DNA of 34,642 nucleotides from Leucobacter sp. Ag1 (GTDB lineage: Bacteria; Actinomycetota; Actinomycetes; Actinomycetales; Microbacteriaceae), in the NCBI RefSeq assembly GCF_000980875.1, contig NZ_LAYO01000075.1, positions 1 to 34,642 of the forward strand. The letters are read 5' to 3'. Under the pieces are notes generated by a model. That model was not told the origin of the DNA and made no database searches. It saw only the letters and a list, made by a program, of their open reading frames with translations. Positions 15,943-24,541 of this stretch are shown here, piece after piece. The position numbers and the translations under genes were made by a program. Every line of letters starts with the position of its first letter. Position 1 is the stretch's first letter.

Positions 15943-17573
15943 GGCGGCGGCTGAGCCGCGCGATCGCCGGGGCCGGCGTCGCGGCGGTCGCGCTCGCCGC
16001 GCTCACGGGATGCGGGCAGAGCGCGGTCGGCGGTCAGGCCGGCAGCTACGAACTCACCGCGCACACTCCGGCACCGAAAGGCGACATCGACTCGGTCACG
16101 TGGGCGCTCGCGACCGAGCCGTTCTCGCTCGATCCGGCCTATGCCTTCGACTACTCAGACAACACGGTGCTCGCGAACATGTGCGAATCGCTGCTGCGCT
16201 GGAACTCCGACCTCTCCGTCTCGCCCGGGCTCGCGACGAAGGTCGACCACCCGGACCCGCAGACGTGGGTCTACACGATCCGGCAGGGCGTGAAGTTCCA
16301 CGACGGCAGCACCATGCAGCCGAGCGACGTCGTGTTCTCGCTCAAGCACCACCTCGACCCCGAGGTCGGATCCTTCTGGTTCGACACCTACAAGAACGTG
16401 GACTCGATCAGCCAGACGAGCACCGATCAGGTCACGGTGCACACGAAGATCCCCGATCCCTCGTTCAACAAGATGATGTCCGCCGCGCCCGGCGTGGTGT
16501 TCTCGGAGAAGGCCGCGAAGGCGGCCGGACGCGACTACGGCAACGCCTCCACGGGCGTCGACTGCACGGGCCCCTTCACGTTCAAGGAGTGGCGCTCGGG
16601 CGAATCCATCACGATGGAGCGCTTCGCCGACTACTGGGATCCGGAGTACCGGGCGAAGGCGAAGCAGTTCCAGTTCGTGATCCTCAACGATCCCAATGCG
16701 CGCGTGAACGCGCTGCGCACGGGTGAGATCGACGGCTCCTGGCAGGTGCCGACGAACGCCATCGACCTGATGCGGGCGAGCGACACCGGCAAGATGTACT
16801 TCGGCGTCAACACGACCGTGCAGAGCCTCATCGTCGGCGACATGCAGGGCCCGCTCGGCGACCTGCGGGTGCGCAAGGCGCTCGCGCTCGCGCTCGACCG
16901 GCAGGCGCTCATCAAGGCCGCGGTGCAGGGCTACGCCAAGCCCACCGACGCCCTGACCACGAAGTCGGTCTGGACCGACGCGAGCCCCGAGACGATCACG
17001 CAGGCGTTCGACGATCTGCCGAAGCTCCAGTACGACCTGGCCGAGGCGAAGCGCCTCGTCAAGGAAGCCGGCGCCGAGGGCAAGAAGATCACCTACGTGA
17101 CCGCTCCGATCGATTCCTCCTTCGACGTGATCTCGCAGGCCGTCGCCTCGGCGGGCAAGGAGATCGGCCTCGACATCCGCATCGAGACCCGCACCCCGAA
17201 CGCCTACACGCTGCTGTTCTCCGACCCGAACGCGATCAAGGGCGTCGACCTGTTCACCACCCAGTGGTACCTCTCGAGCACCGACCCGCTCGAGATGTAC
17301 GCGGTGCTCCGTACCGGCGAGTTCTCGAACTACGGGCACTGGTCGGATCCGGCCTTCGATGCGCTCACCAACCGGGCCCTCGTCACCGACGACGGCGGCG
17401 AGCGCGCGAAGATCTCGGCGCAGGTGCAGCGGCTCGCCTCCGAGCAGCTGCCGTGGATCCCGCTGTTCGAGATCCCCACGGGCCTGTGGCTCGGCAAGAA
17501 GGTCACGGGCGTCGATCCGTCGATCTCCTACATGTACGCGCCGTGGGCGGCGAAGATCGGAAAGGCGGACTGA
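15939..17573 (+). CDS. ABC transporter substrate-binding lipoprotein (oligopeptide/nickel family 5)
   Basis: A 544-residue extracytoplasmic binding protein. The GTG start gives an arginine-rich n-region, a hydrophobic stretch and the lipobox LTGC with Cys25 as the lipidation site. Family 5 features: ALATEPFSLDPAY at the start of the mature part, CESLLRWNSDLSVSPGLAT, GVKFHDGSTMQPSDVVFSLKH, and the late ALALALDRQALIKAAV block. Family members bind peptides, opines, glycosides or heme. GTGA overlap with the amidohydrolase gene upstream and TGATG overlap with the first permease downstream fix it in a five-gene operon. Confidence 0.93.
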   Translation: MRRRLSRAIAGAGVAAVALAALTGCGQSAVGGQAGSYELTAHTPAPKGDIDSVTWALATEPFSLDPAYAFDYSDNTVLANMCESLLRWNSDLSVSPGLATKVDHPDPQTWVYTIRQGVKFHDGSTMQPSDVVFSLKHHLDPEVGSFWFDTYKNVDSISQTSTDQVTVHTKIPDPSFNKMMSAAPGVVFSEKAAKAAGRDYGNASTGVDCTGPFTFKEWRSGESITMERFADYWDPEYRAKAKQFQFVILNDPNARVNALRTGEIDGSWQVPTNAIDLMRASDTGKMYFGVNTTVQSLIVGDMQGPLGDLRVRKALALALDRQALIKAAVQGYAKPTDALTTKSVWTDASPETITQAFDDLPKLQYDLAEAKRLVKEAGAEGKKITYVTAPIDSSFDVISQAVASAGKEIGLDIRIETRTPNAYTLLFSDPNAIKGVDLFTTQWYLSSTDPLEMYAVLRTGEFSNYGHWSDPAFDALTNRALVTDDGGERAKISAQVQRLASEQLPWIPLFEIPTGLWLGKKVTGVDPSISYMYAPWAAKIGKAD

Positions 17574-18616
17574 TGTCGCAATCGCAGACCTCCGAGACGG
17601 CGACCCGCGCCGTCCGGCTCCGTGAGACGTCGAGCGGGCAGCGCGGATCCGGCACCGCCGCCCGCACGGCGAAGTTCATCGCAGGCCGCGTCGTCGGCCT
17701 CGCGGCCACGCTCTTCGCCGCCTCGCTCGTCGTCTTCTTCTCCCGCTTCGTCGTACCGGGCGACCCCGCCCGCTTCCTGCTCCGCGGCCGCAGCCCGAGC
17801 AAGGAGGCCATCGCTGAGGTGACGAAGCAGTACGGCCTCGACAAGTCGCCCGTCGAGCAGTACCTGAACTGGATCGGCGGCGTGCTGCACGGCGACTTCG
17901 GCCGCTCCCTGCAGTACCGGGACGCCGTCTCGAACGTGCTGCTCGACCGCCTGCCGGTCACGCTGCAGCTCGTCGCGCTCGCGGCCGTGTTCATCACCGT
18001 GTTCGGTCTCGCGGCGGGCATCATCGCGAGCCTGCGCCGCGGCCGCTTCACCGATCGCGCGATCCTCATCTCGTCGACCGCGCTGGGAGCGATCCCGTCG
18101 TTCGTGATCGCGATCCTGCTGATCGCGCTGTTCGCGGTGCAGCTGGGCTGGTTCCCGTCGTTCGGCAGCGGGGATCCCGGCATCGACCGCTTCGGGCACC
18201 TCGTGCTCCCCGCGCTCGCGCTGGGTCTCGCGTTCGTCGCACTCATCGCCCGCGTCACCCGCTCCTCGATGAACGAGCAGTTCGTGCGCGAGCACGTCGA
18301 GGTGGCGACGAGCCGGGGCCTCACGAAGCCCTCGGTGGTGCTGCGTCACGTGCTGCGCAACGCGATCAGCCCGATCCTGCTGGTCAGTGGCGTGCTCGTC
18401 GCCGGCCTCCTCGTGTCGAGCTCGATCGTCGAGCAGACCTTCGGCCTCTCGGGCATCGGATCGCTGCTCGTGCAGTCGGTCGACCGCCTCGACTTCCCCG
18501 TCGTGCAGGCCATCGTCATGATCGTCGTCATCGCCTTCGTGACGGTGAACACGATCGTCGACCTCCTCCAGCCGCTGATCGATCCGCGCATCGCCGCGGG
18601 AACGGAGACCCGATGA
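17573..18616 (+). CDS. ABC transporter permease, DppB/OppB type
   Basis: A 347-residue membrane protein with a basic cytoplasmic N-terminus of about 35 residues and six hydrophobic segments. The periplasmic-side region VVPGDPARFLLRGRSP and QYGLDKSPVEQYLNW is typical of DppB-like subunits, and the EAA-like loop that contacts the ATPase is VEVATSRGLTKPSVVLRHVL near residues 241-260. The ATG overlaps the stop of the binding-protein gene as TGATG, and its own stop overlaps the next ATG as ATGA. It forms the pore with the next gene product. Confidence 0.93.
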   Translation: MSQSQTSETATRAVRLRETSSGQRGSGTAARTAKFIAGRVVGLAATLFAASLVVFFSRFVVPGDPARFLLRGRSPSKEAIAEVTKQYGLDKSPVEQYLNWIGGVLHGDFGRSLQYRDAVSNVLLDRLPVTLQLVALAAVFITVFGLAAGIIASLRRGRFTDRAILISSTALGAIPSFVIAILLIALFAVQLGWFPSFGSGDPGIDRFGHLVLPALALGLAFVALIARVTRSSMNEQFVREHVEVATSRGLTKPSVVLRHVLRNAISPILLVSGVLVAGLLVSSSIVEQTFGLSGIGSLLVQSVDRLDFPVVQAIVMIVVIAFVTVNTIVDLLQPLIDPRIAAGTETR

Positions 18617-19485
18617 GCACCGCACCTCTCACCGGAACGCGGGCGCTCACGGTGCCCGTCAAACTGAAGCGCCGCCGCCTGCTGACCCCGGTCGGCCAGG
18701 TCTCGCTCGGCTTCGTCGCGCTCGTGGTCGTCGCGGCCGCGCTCGCCCCGCTGATCGCGCCCTACGATCCCGACCACGTCGATCTGCAGAACGTGCTCGC
18801 CGGCCCGTCGGCGGCGCACTGGTTCGGCACCGACTCCCTCGGACGCGACCTGCTCACGCGCCTGCTGTTCGGCGCGCGCACCTCGCTGATCGGACCGCTC
18901 ATCGTGGTCGTCGGCTCGACCGTGCTCGGTCTCGTGCTCGGCCTCGTCGCCGCGTGGCGCGGCGGCTGGATCGACGCGGTGCTGTCGCGCGTGTTCGACT
19001 TCCTGTTCTCGTTCCCCGCGATGCTGCTCGCGATCCTCGCGGTCGCGCTGTTCGGCAAGGGCCTGTTCGCGCCGGTGCTCGCCATGACCATCGCCTACGT
19101 GCCCTACGTCGCCCGGCTCGCCCGCGGCCTCATCGTCGCCGAGCGCGCCCGCCCCTACGTGCAGGCGTACCGGGTGCTCGGGTTCCGCAGCAGCTGGATC
19201 GCGTTCACGCGCGTGCTGCCCAACGTGGTGCCGACCGTCGGCGCCCAGTCCACCCTCAACTTCGGCTACGTGCTCGCCGATCTCGCCGCGCTGTCGTTCA
19301 TCGGCCTCGGCGTGCAGGCGCCCACCGCCGACTGGGGCTCCATGATCAACGAGAGCCGCGGCGCGCTCATGAGCGGCGACCTGCTGCCCACGTTCGTCCC
19401 GGCGCTCGTGGTGGTGCTCGTGGTCGTCGCGATCAACGTGATCGGCGAAGAACTGTCCGACCGCATCGGAGGCAACTTCTCATGA
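18613..19485 (+). CDS. ABC transporter permease, DppC/OppC type
   Basis: A 290-residue permease with about six hydrophobic segments. DppC-type features: LIAPYDPDHVDLQNVLAGPS followed by HWFGTDSLGRDLLTRLLFG in the first extracytoplasmic region, and the EAA-like loop VQAYRVLGFRSSWIAFTRVL. It pairs with the preceding permease. ATGA overlaps at both ends show tight coupling. No unusual features. Confidence 0.93.
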   Translation: MSTAPLTGTRALTVPVKLKRRRLLTPVGQVSLGFVALVVVAAALAPLIAPYDPDHVDLQNVLAGPSAAHWFGTDSLGRDLLTRLLFGARTSLIGPLIVVVGSTVLGLVLGLVAAWRGGWIDAVLSRVFDFLFSFPAMLLAILAVALFGKGLFAPVLAMTIAYVPYVARLARGLIVAERARPYVQAYRVLGFRSSWIAFTRVLPNVVPTVGAQSTLNFGYVLADLAALSFIGLGVQAPTADWGSMINESRGALMSGDLLPTFVPALVVVLVVVAINVIGEELSDRIGGNFS

Positions 19486-21143
19486 CCGAACTGCTGCAGA
19501 TCGACGATCTGACCCTGCGCGTCCCCGGTCGCGGGCCGCTGCTGCACGGCGTCTCGCTCTCCGTCGGCGCCGGCGAGGCCGTCGCCCTCGTGGGCGAGTC
19601 CGGATCGGGCAAATCGCTCACCACCCGGGCCGCGCTCGGCCTGTTCCCCGAACGCGCGAGCCTCACCGGTTCGGTGCGGGTCGACGGCGTCGACACCGTC
19701 ACGGCCGATGCGGCGGCGCTCCGTCGGATCCGACGCGTCAAGGCGTCGATGATCTTCCAGGATCCCCGATCCGGCATCAACCCCGTGCGCACCGTCGGCG
19801 ACTTCCTCACCGAGACCCTCGTGCGCTGGCACGGCCTCTCGAAGGCCGACGCCGCCGCGCGAGCGGTCACCCAGCTGGAGCAGGTCGGGCTCCCTCGGGC
19901 GGCCGCGCTGCTCGACCAGTACCCGCACCAGCTCTCCGGCGGCATGCTGCAGCGCGTCATGATCGCCGCCGCGCTGCTCGACGAACCCGAGCTGCTGCTC
20001 TGCGACGAGCCCACCACGGCCCTCGACGTGACCACGCAGGCCGGCATCGTCGAACTGCTGCGCGAGCAGCAGCAGGCGCGCGGCATGGGCATGCTGTTCA
20101 TCACGCACGACCTCGGGCTCGCGGCCTCCCTCTGCGAGCGCGTCGTGGTGCTGCGCGGCGGGCTCGTGGTCGAGGAGGGATCGACCGCCGACGTGTTCCG
20201 GGAGCCGCGCGAGACCTACACGCGCGAACTGCTCGCGGCCACGCCCCGCATCGACCTCGACCGCTTCGGCGACGCGGTCGGCGCAGCGGGCGGGGCGGGA
20301 TCCTCGGCTTCCTCGGACGCCCCGGGCATCCCGGGTCCCGGCGGCCCCGTCCCCGAGATCGTCGCCGACGGCATCGTCAAGCGCTACCGGATCCCCGGCC
20401 GCGACGACGTCGTCGCTCTCGACGGCGTGAGCTTCTCGCTCGAGCGCGGCGGATCCCTCGGCATCGTCGGCGAGTCCGGTTCGGGCAAATCGACGCTGGC
20501 CCGGATCCTCGTCGGCCTCGAAGAAGCCACCGAGGGCGAGCTCACCATCGACGGCGTCGCCCGCCCGAAGCGGCCGCTCAACGCCGCCGAGCGCCGCCGC
20601 TTCGCCGCAACCACGCAGATGGTGTTCCAGGATCCCTACCTGTCGCTCGACCCCCGCATCGCGGTCGGCCGCGCCGTCTCCGATGTGATCCGCCTGCACC
20701 GCGGCCAGAACCGCGCCGACGCCGAACGCACGGCGACCGAACTGCTCGGCCGCGTCGGGATCCTCCCCGAGCACCTCGCCTCCCGCCCCAAGGGGCTCTC
20801 CGGCGGACAGCGGCAGCGCGTCGCGCTCGCGAAGGCGCTCGCAGCGGAGCCCTCGATGCTCGTGCTCGACGAGGCGACGAGCGCGCTCGACGTGTCGGTG
20901 CAGGCGCAGGTGCTGACCCTGGTCGAGGAGGTGCGCGACCAGTTCGGTCTCACGATCGTGTTCGTCTCGCACGACCTCGCGGTCGTGTCGCGCATCTGCG
21001 AGCACGCCCTCGTGATGCAGCGCGGCGTCGCCGTCGAGCAGGGCCGCACGGCCCGGATCCTCGGCGCCCCGCAGGATCCCTACACGGTGCAGCTGCTCGA
21101 ATCGCGGCCGCAGCCGCTCTGGGAGCGGGAGCGGGCGGCGTAG
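19482..21143 (+). CDS. Fused double ABC ATPase (DppD-DppF type)
   Basis: A 553-residue protein holding both nucleotide-binding domains of the importer in one chain. Domain 1 has Walker A GESGSGKS (38-45), signature LSGGMLQRV and Walker B LLLCDEPTTALD; domain 2 repeats GESGSGKS, then LSGGQRQRVALAKAL and MLVLDEATSALD. A Gly/Ser/Pro-rich linker around residues 266-290 separates them. Each half carries the oligopeptide-type C-terminal YTRELL / YTVQLL element. The fusion is common in Actinobacteria. It is the last gene of the operon and is followed by a strong hairpin at 21165-21213. Confidence 0.93.
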   Translation: MTELLQIDDLTLRVPGRGPLLHGVSLSVGAGEAVALVGESGSGKSLTTRAALGLFPERASLTGSVRVDGVDTVTADAAALRRIRRVKASMIFQDPRSGINPVRTVGDFLTETLVRWHGLSKADAAARAVTQLEQVGLPRAAALLDQYPHQLSGGMLQRVMIAAALLDEPELLLCDEPTTALDVTTQAGIVELLREQQQARGMGMLFITHDLGLAASLCERVVVLRGGLVVEEGSTADVFREPRETYTRELLAATPRIDLDRFGDAVGAAGGAGSSASSDAPGIPGPGGPVPEIVADGIVKRYRIPGRDDVVALDGVSFSLERGGSLGIVGESGSGKSTLARILVGLEEATEGELTIDGVARPKRPLNAAERRRFAATTQMVFQDPYLSLDPRIAVGRAVSDVIRLHRGQNRADAERTATELLGRVGILPEHLASRPKGLSGGQRQRVALAKALAAEPSMLVLDEATSALDVSVQAQVLTLVEEVRDQFGLTIVFVSHDLAVVSRICEHALVMQRGVAVEQGRTARILGAPQDPYTVQLLESRPQPLWERERAA

Positions 21144-21164
21144 GAGTCGCCGAGGGACGCGGTC

Positions 21165-21213
21165 CGAGGGGCGCGATCCGGACGTCGTGAGCGACGCCGG
21201 GTTGCGCCCCTCG
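21165..21213 (+). terminator. Large GC hairpin after the ABC importer operon
   Basis: CGAGGGGCGC (21165-21174) pairs perfectly with GCGCCCCTCG (21204-21213), and the interior folds further through CCGG and CGTCG-tgag-CGACG. It starts 21 nt after the stop codon. There is no T-run. Its right arm overlaps the -35 box of the next promoter. Confidence 0.55.
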
Positions 21214-21231
21214 TGCGCTCGGGGCTACTCT
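21202..21231 (+). promoter_or_regulatory. Promoter of the magnesium operon
   Basis: TTGCGC (21202-21207), an 18-nt spacer and TACTCT (21226-21231) place the start of transcription near 21238, exactly at the 5' edge of the M-box RNA. Confidence 0.55.
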
Positions 21232-21239
21232 GTCGGCGT

Positions 21240-21402
21240 AGCGCTTCGTTCGGCGAGGCTCCTGCGTGAACACAGTCCGCTCATCCCACGACGTCGAGAG
21301 ACGCCCAGGCTGAGGACAGGCCTTCCCGGCTTAAGGGTCGGCCCCAAGCGGATTCCGAACTCTTCGGATACGTCACGCAGTGCCAAAGCTCTGACGTGGG
21401 GG
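21240..21402 (+). promoter_or_regulatory. M-box (ykoK leader) magnesium riboswitch
   Basis: The conserved M-box core is readable in order: CTTCGTTCGGCGAGGCTCCT (21244-21263), CCGCTCATCCC, ACGTCGAGAGACGCC (21291-21305), ACAGGCC, CTTAAGGGTC, and near the 3' end CGTCACGCAGTGCCAAAGCT with CTGACGTG closing the outer helix. M-box RNAs bind several Mg2+ ions and shut off downstream Mg2+ transport genes when Mg2+ is plentiful. The location in front of an MgtA-type ATPase fits. Its exact 3' boundary is approximate. Confidence 0.9.
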
Positions 21403-21410
21403 TGTTTGCT

Positions 21411-21458
21411 CGGAACTATCGGTTCCGGCCCGCTCGATCTGTCGAGCGCTGCCGAACC
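21411..21458 (+). promoter_or_regulatory. Two mutually exclusive hairpins downstream of the M-box
   Basis: CGGAAC (21411-21416) can pair with GTTCCG (21422-21427). Alternatively GGTTCCGGC (21421-21429) can pair, with one bulged C, with GCCGAACC (21451-21458), enclosing CGCTCGA-TCTG-TCGAGCG (21431-21448). Both cannot form together. The second structure ends 1 nt before the ribosome binding site of the leader reading frame at 21472, so this is a plausible expression platform. Inferred from base complementarity only. Confidence 0.55.
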
Positions 21459-21471
21459 GAGGAGGTGACCC

Positions 21472-21558
21472 GTGAGCGACGGCCATAGTCGATCTGCCGA
21501 CCCGCACGGCGCCGCCCCCGAGCGCTTCCCCGGATCCCGCCCCGCCGCACAGGCCTAG
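21472..21558 (+). CDS. Candidate 28-residue leader peptide of the magnesium operon
   Basis: A GTG start preceded by GAGGAGGTGACC, one of the best anti-SD matches in the window, opens a 28-codon frame ending in TAG (21556-21558). The product has four prolines, several Arg, Ser and Ala, and no membrane segment. It lies between the M-box and mgtA, with 163 nt from its stop to the mgtA ATG. Short, proline-containing leader frames are known to sense translation or proline in Mg2+ transporter leaders of enteric bacteria; a similar role here is inference. The gap after it contains a strong hairpin, GGGCATGCCG-CGCTT-CGGCGTGCCC (21660-21684). It could also be a spurious frame, but the ribosome binding site argues against that. 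Confidence 0.5.
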   Translation: MSDGHSRSADPHGAAPERFPGSRPAAQA

Positions 21559-21721
21559 GCGCGGTTCCCCTCCGGCGCCGGAACTCCTCCCGAGTCCGGC
21601 CCCCGCCGTGCGGATCGAGCGAGACGACCTCGTTCCCCTCTCGTTCCGACGCTGCCCCCGGGCATGCCGCGCTTCGGCGTGCCCGCGATGAGCCGCGTCC
21701 GCGTGCAAAGGACCGCACATC

Positions 21722-24529
21722 ATGACCTTCCGCATCGATCCGACTCCCACGGATCAGACCCCCATCATCAGCCCCGGCCAGGAGGCCGGCACCACCCGCA
21801 CCGACGTGCGCCCCGCGGCCCCGGCCCGGCCCGGGAAGCCCCGCCGCACCGCGCGTCGCGGCCGCGCCGCCGACGCCCAGGTCGACACCCGCCTGCTCGC
21901 GCAGGCCATGACCGCGACGCCGAAGGCCGCGCTGCGGCTCGTCGACGCCGACCGCCACGGGCTCACGCCCGACGAGGTCGCCGAACGGCTCGACCGCTTC
22001 GGCCCGAACGAGGTGCGGCACTCGCGGCGCCTGCCGCCGATCCTGCAGTACCTCAAGACCCTCACCAACCCCTTCATCCTGATCCTCATCGGGCTCGCCT
22101 CGATCATGTTCGTCACGGACGTCGTGCTCGCCGACCCGACGGAGGGCCCCGACTTCACGGGCGTGGTGACGATCGGCATCATGGTGCTCGTCAGCTCGGG
22201 CCTGCGCTTCTGGCAGGAGTACCGCTCGGGCCGCTCCGCCGACAAGCTCGCCGCGCTCGTCAGCACCACGGCCGCCGTCACCCGGCTCGTGGGCGGTGTT
22301 CCCGTCACGGGCGAGCGCCCCATCGAGCAGATCGTGCCCGGCGACATCGTCGAGCTCGCGGCCGGCGACATGCTGCCCGCCGACGTGCGGCTGATCCGCA
22401 CGAAGGACCTGCAGGTGAACCAGGCGATGCTCACGGGCGAAGCGCTGCCCGTCGAGAAGCGCGCGGAGGCGGCTCCTGATCCGAGCGATCCCCTGCAGGC
22501 CGAGAACCTCGGCTTCATGGGCACCTCGGTCGTGTCGGGATCCGGCACCGCGCTCGTGCTGCAGACCGGCGACCGCACCGCGTTCGGCGGCCTCGCGGCC
22601 TCGATCCAGGGCGCGCGTCCGCAGACCGCCTTCGACCGCGGCATCTCGAAGGTCACCTGGACCCTGATCCGCTTCATGGCGGTCGTGGTGCCCGCCGTGT
22701 TCATCATCAACGGGCTCACGAAGGACTGGGGCAGCGCGTTCCTGTTCGCCGTCGTCACGGCGGTAGGTCTCACCCCCGAGATGCTGCCGCTGGTCGTCAC
22801 CGCCAACCTCGCGAAGGGCGCGCAGCTCATGGCGAAGCACCGCGTCATCGTGAAGCGGCTCCCCGCGATCCAGGATCTCGGCGCGATGGACGTACTCGCG
22901 ACCGACAAGACGGGCACGCTCACCGAGGATCGGATCGTGCTCGAGCGGCACCTCGACACCGCCGGGCGCTCGAGCGACCGCACGCTCGGCTGGGCGACGG
23001 TGAACGCGCACTTCCAGACGGGCCTGCGCAATCTGCTCGACGAGGCGATCCTGCGCGCCGCCGGCGACGACCTCGACCGCTCGGTCGGCCGGTTCCAGCT
23101 GATCGACGAGATGCCGTTCGACTTCGCCCGCCGACGCATGTCGGTGGTCGTGGCCGACCGGGACCTGCACACCGTGGTCACGAAGGGCGCGGTCGAGGAG
23201 ATCCTGCGGATCGCCGAGTGGGAGCTCGTGCAGGGCGAGCGGCGCCCGCTGAGCGATGAGCGGCGCGCCGAGATCGACGCGCTCGTCGCCGAGCAGAACG
23301 CGCTCGGCATGCGCGTGCTCGGCGTCGCGATCCGCGAGGTGCCCGTCACCGAGGCGCAGGGCGACATCTTCGAGTACGCCGTGACGGACGAGCGCGAGAT
23401 GACGCTCGTGGGGCTCCTCACGTTCCTCGATCCGCCGAAGAGCTCGGCGAAGCCCGCGCTGCGCAGCCTCGCCGCGCACGGCATCGACGTCAAGGTGATC
23501 ACGGGCGACAACCCGCTGGTCGCCGCGACCGTGTGCCGCGAGGTCGGCATCGACGCGACGCACGTCGTGCTCGGCGAGGAGACCGAGGACCTCACACTCG
23601 AGGAGCTCGGCGAGCTGGCCGAGCGCACCCACGTGTTCGCGAAGGCGAACCCGGCGCAGAAGGCGCGCATCATCGAGGCCATGCGCGAGCACGGCCACAC
23701 GGTCGGCTACCTGGGCGACGGCATCAACGACGCCCCGGCGCTGCGCACCGCCGACGTCGGCATCTCGGTCGACACCGCGGTGGACATCGCGAAGGAGTCG
23801 GCCGACATCATCCTGCTCGAGAAGGACCTCACGGTGCTCGAGGACGGGGTGATCGAGGGCCGCCGCACCTTCGTGAACACGATGAAGTACCTCAAGATGA
23901 CCGCGTCGTCGAACTTCGGCAACGTGTTCTCGGTGCTCGTCGCGAGCGCGATGCTGCCGTTCCTGCCAATGATCCCGATCGTCGCGCTGATCCAGAACCT
24001 CGCCTACGACCTGTCGATGCTCACGCTCGCGTGGGATCGCGTCGACCGCGAGCAGGTGCGCAAGCCCCGCGTGTGGGAGGCCGACAGCCTCGCGAAGTTC
24101 ATGATCCGCATCGGACCGCTGTCGTCGATCTTCGACCTCACGACCTACGCGCTCATGTGGTTCGTCTTCGCGGCGAACAGCCCCGCGCACGCCGCGCTGT
24201 TCCAGTCCGGCTGGTTCATCGAGTCGATCATCTCGCAGACCCTGATCGTGCACCTGCTGCGCACCCGGCGGCTGCCGTTCGCCGGGCTCTTCGGACGACG
24301 CACCGGCGGTGCTCCCGGCTCGCGCCCCGGCACCGCGCTGCTCATCGCGACGTTCGCCGTCTGCGTGTTCGGGCTCGTGCTGCCCTTCACCGGGTTCGGG
24401 GCGACGCTCGGGCTCGTGCCGCTGCCCTGGACCTACTTCCCCTGGCTCGTCGGCACCCTCGTCGCCTACTGCCTCGTGGTGGAGTTCGCGAAGCGCCGCT
24501 TCGTGCGCCGCTTCGGCGTCTGGATCTGA
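21722..24529 (+). CDS. mgtA: Magnesium-translocating P-type ATPase, MgtA type
   Basis: A 935-residue P3B-type ATPase of the inner membrane that imports Mg2+ with ATP. The actuator motif TGEALPVEKR starts at residue 238; the phosphorylated Asp395 is in VLATDKTGTLTEDR; hinge motif GDGINDAPALR is at 665-675. Membrane segments flank these as in the family: two pairs in the first 330 residues and about six after residue 715. The N-terminal 60 residues are basic and Pro/Ala-rich. AAAGGA lies 9 nt before the ATG. Control by the M-box upstream is expected. It is followed after 12 nt by the MgtC-like gene. Confidence 0.93.
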   Translation: MTFRIDPTPTDQTPIISPGQEAGTTRTDVRPAAPARPGKPRRTARRGRAADAQVDTRLLAQAMTATPKAALRLVDADRHGLTPDEVAERLDRFGPNEVRHSRRLPPILQYLKTLTNPFILILIGLASIMFVTDVVLADPTEGPDFTGVVTIGIMVLVSSGLRFWQEYRSGRSADKLAALVSTTAAVTRLVGGVPVTGERPIEQIVPGDIVELAAGDMLPADVRLIRTKDLQVNQAMLTGEALPVEKRAEAAPDPSDPLQAENLGFMGTSVVSGSGTALVLQTGDRTAFGGLAASIQGARPQTAFDRGISKVTWTLIRFMAVVVPAVFIINGLTKDWGSAFLFAVVTAVGLTPEMLPLVVTANLAKGAQLMAKHRVIVKRLPAIQDLGAMDVLATDKTGTLTEDRIVLERHLDTAGRSSDRTLGWATVNAHFQTGLRNLLDEAILRAAGDDLDRSVGRFQLIDEMPFDFARRRMSVVVADRDLHTVVTKGAVEEILRIAEWELVQGERRPLSDERRAEIDALVAEQNALGMRVLGVAIREVPVTEAQGDIFEYAVTDEREMTLVGLLTFLDPPKSSAKPALRSLAAHGIDVKVITGDNPLVAATVCREVGIDATHVVLGEETEDLTLEELGELAERTHVFAKANPAQKARIIEAMREHGHTVGYLGDGINDAPALRTADVGISVDTAVDIAKESADIILLEKDLTVLEDGVIEGRRTFVNTMKYLKMTASSNFGNVFSVLVASAMLPFLPMIPIVALIQNLAYDLSMLTLAWDRVDREQVRKPRVWEADSLAKFMIRIGPLSSIFDLTTYALMWFVFAANSPAHAALFQSGWFIESIISQTLIVHLLRTRRLPFAGLFGRRTGGAPGSRPGTALLIATFAVCVFGLVLPFTGFGATLGLVPLPWTYFPWLVGTLVAYCLVVEFAKRRFVRRFGVWI

Positions 24530-24541
24530 GCGGAGCCGCGC

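Noticed and set aside
21660-21684. Hairpin GGGCATGCCG-CGCTT-CGGCGTGCCC as an intrinsic terminator
   Set aside because: No T-run follows and mgtA starts 38 nt later; it may be a regulatory element, but I do not call it a terminator.
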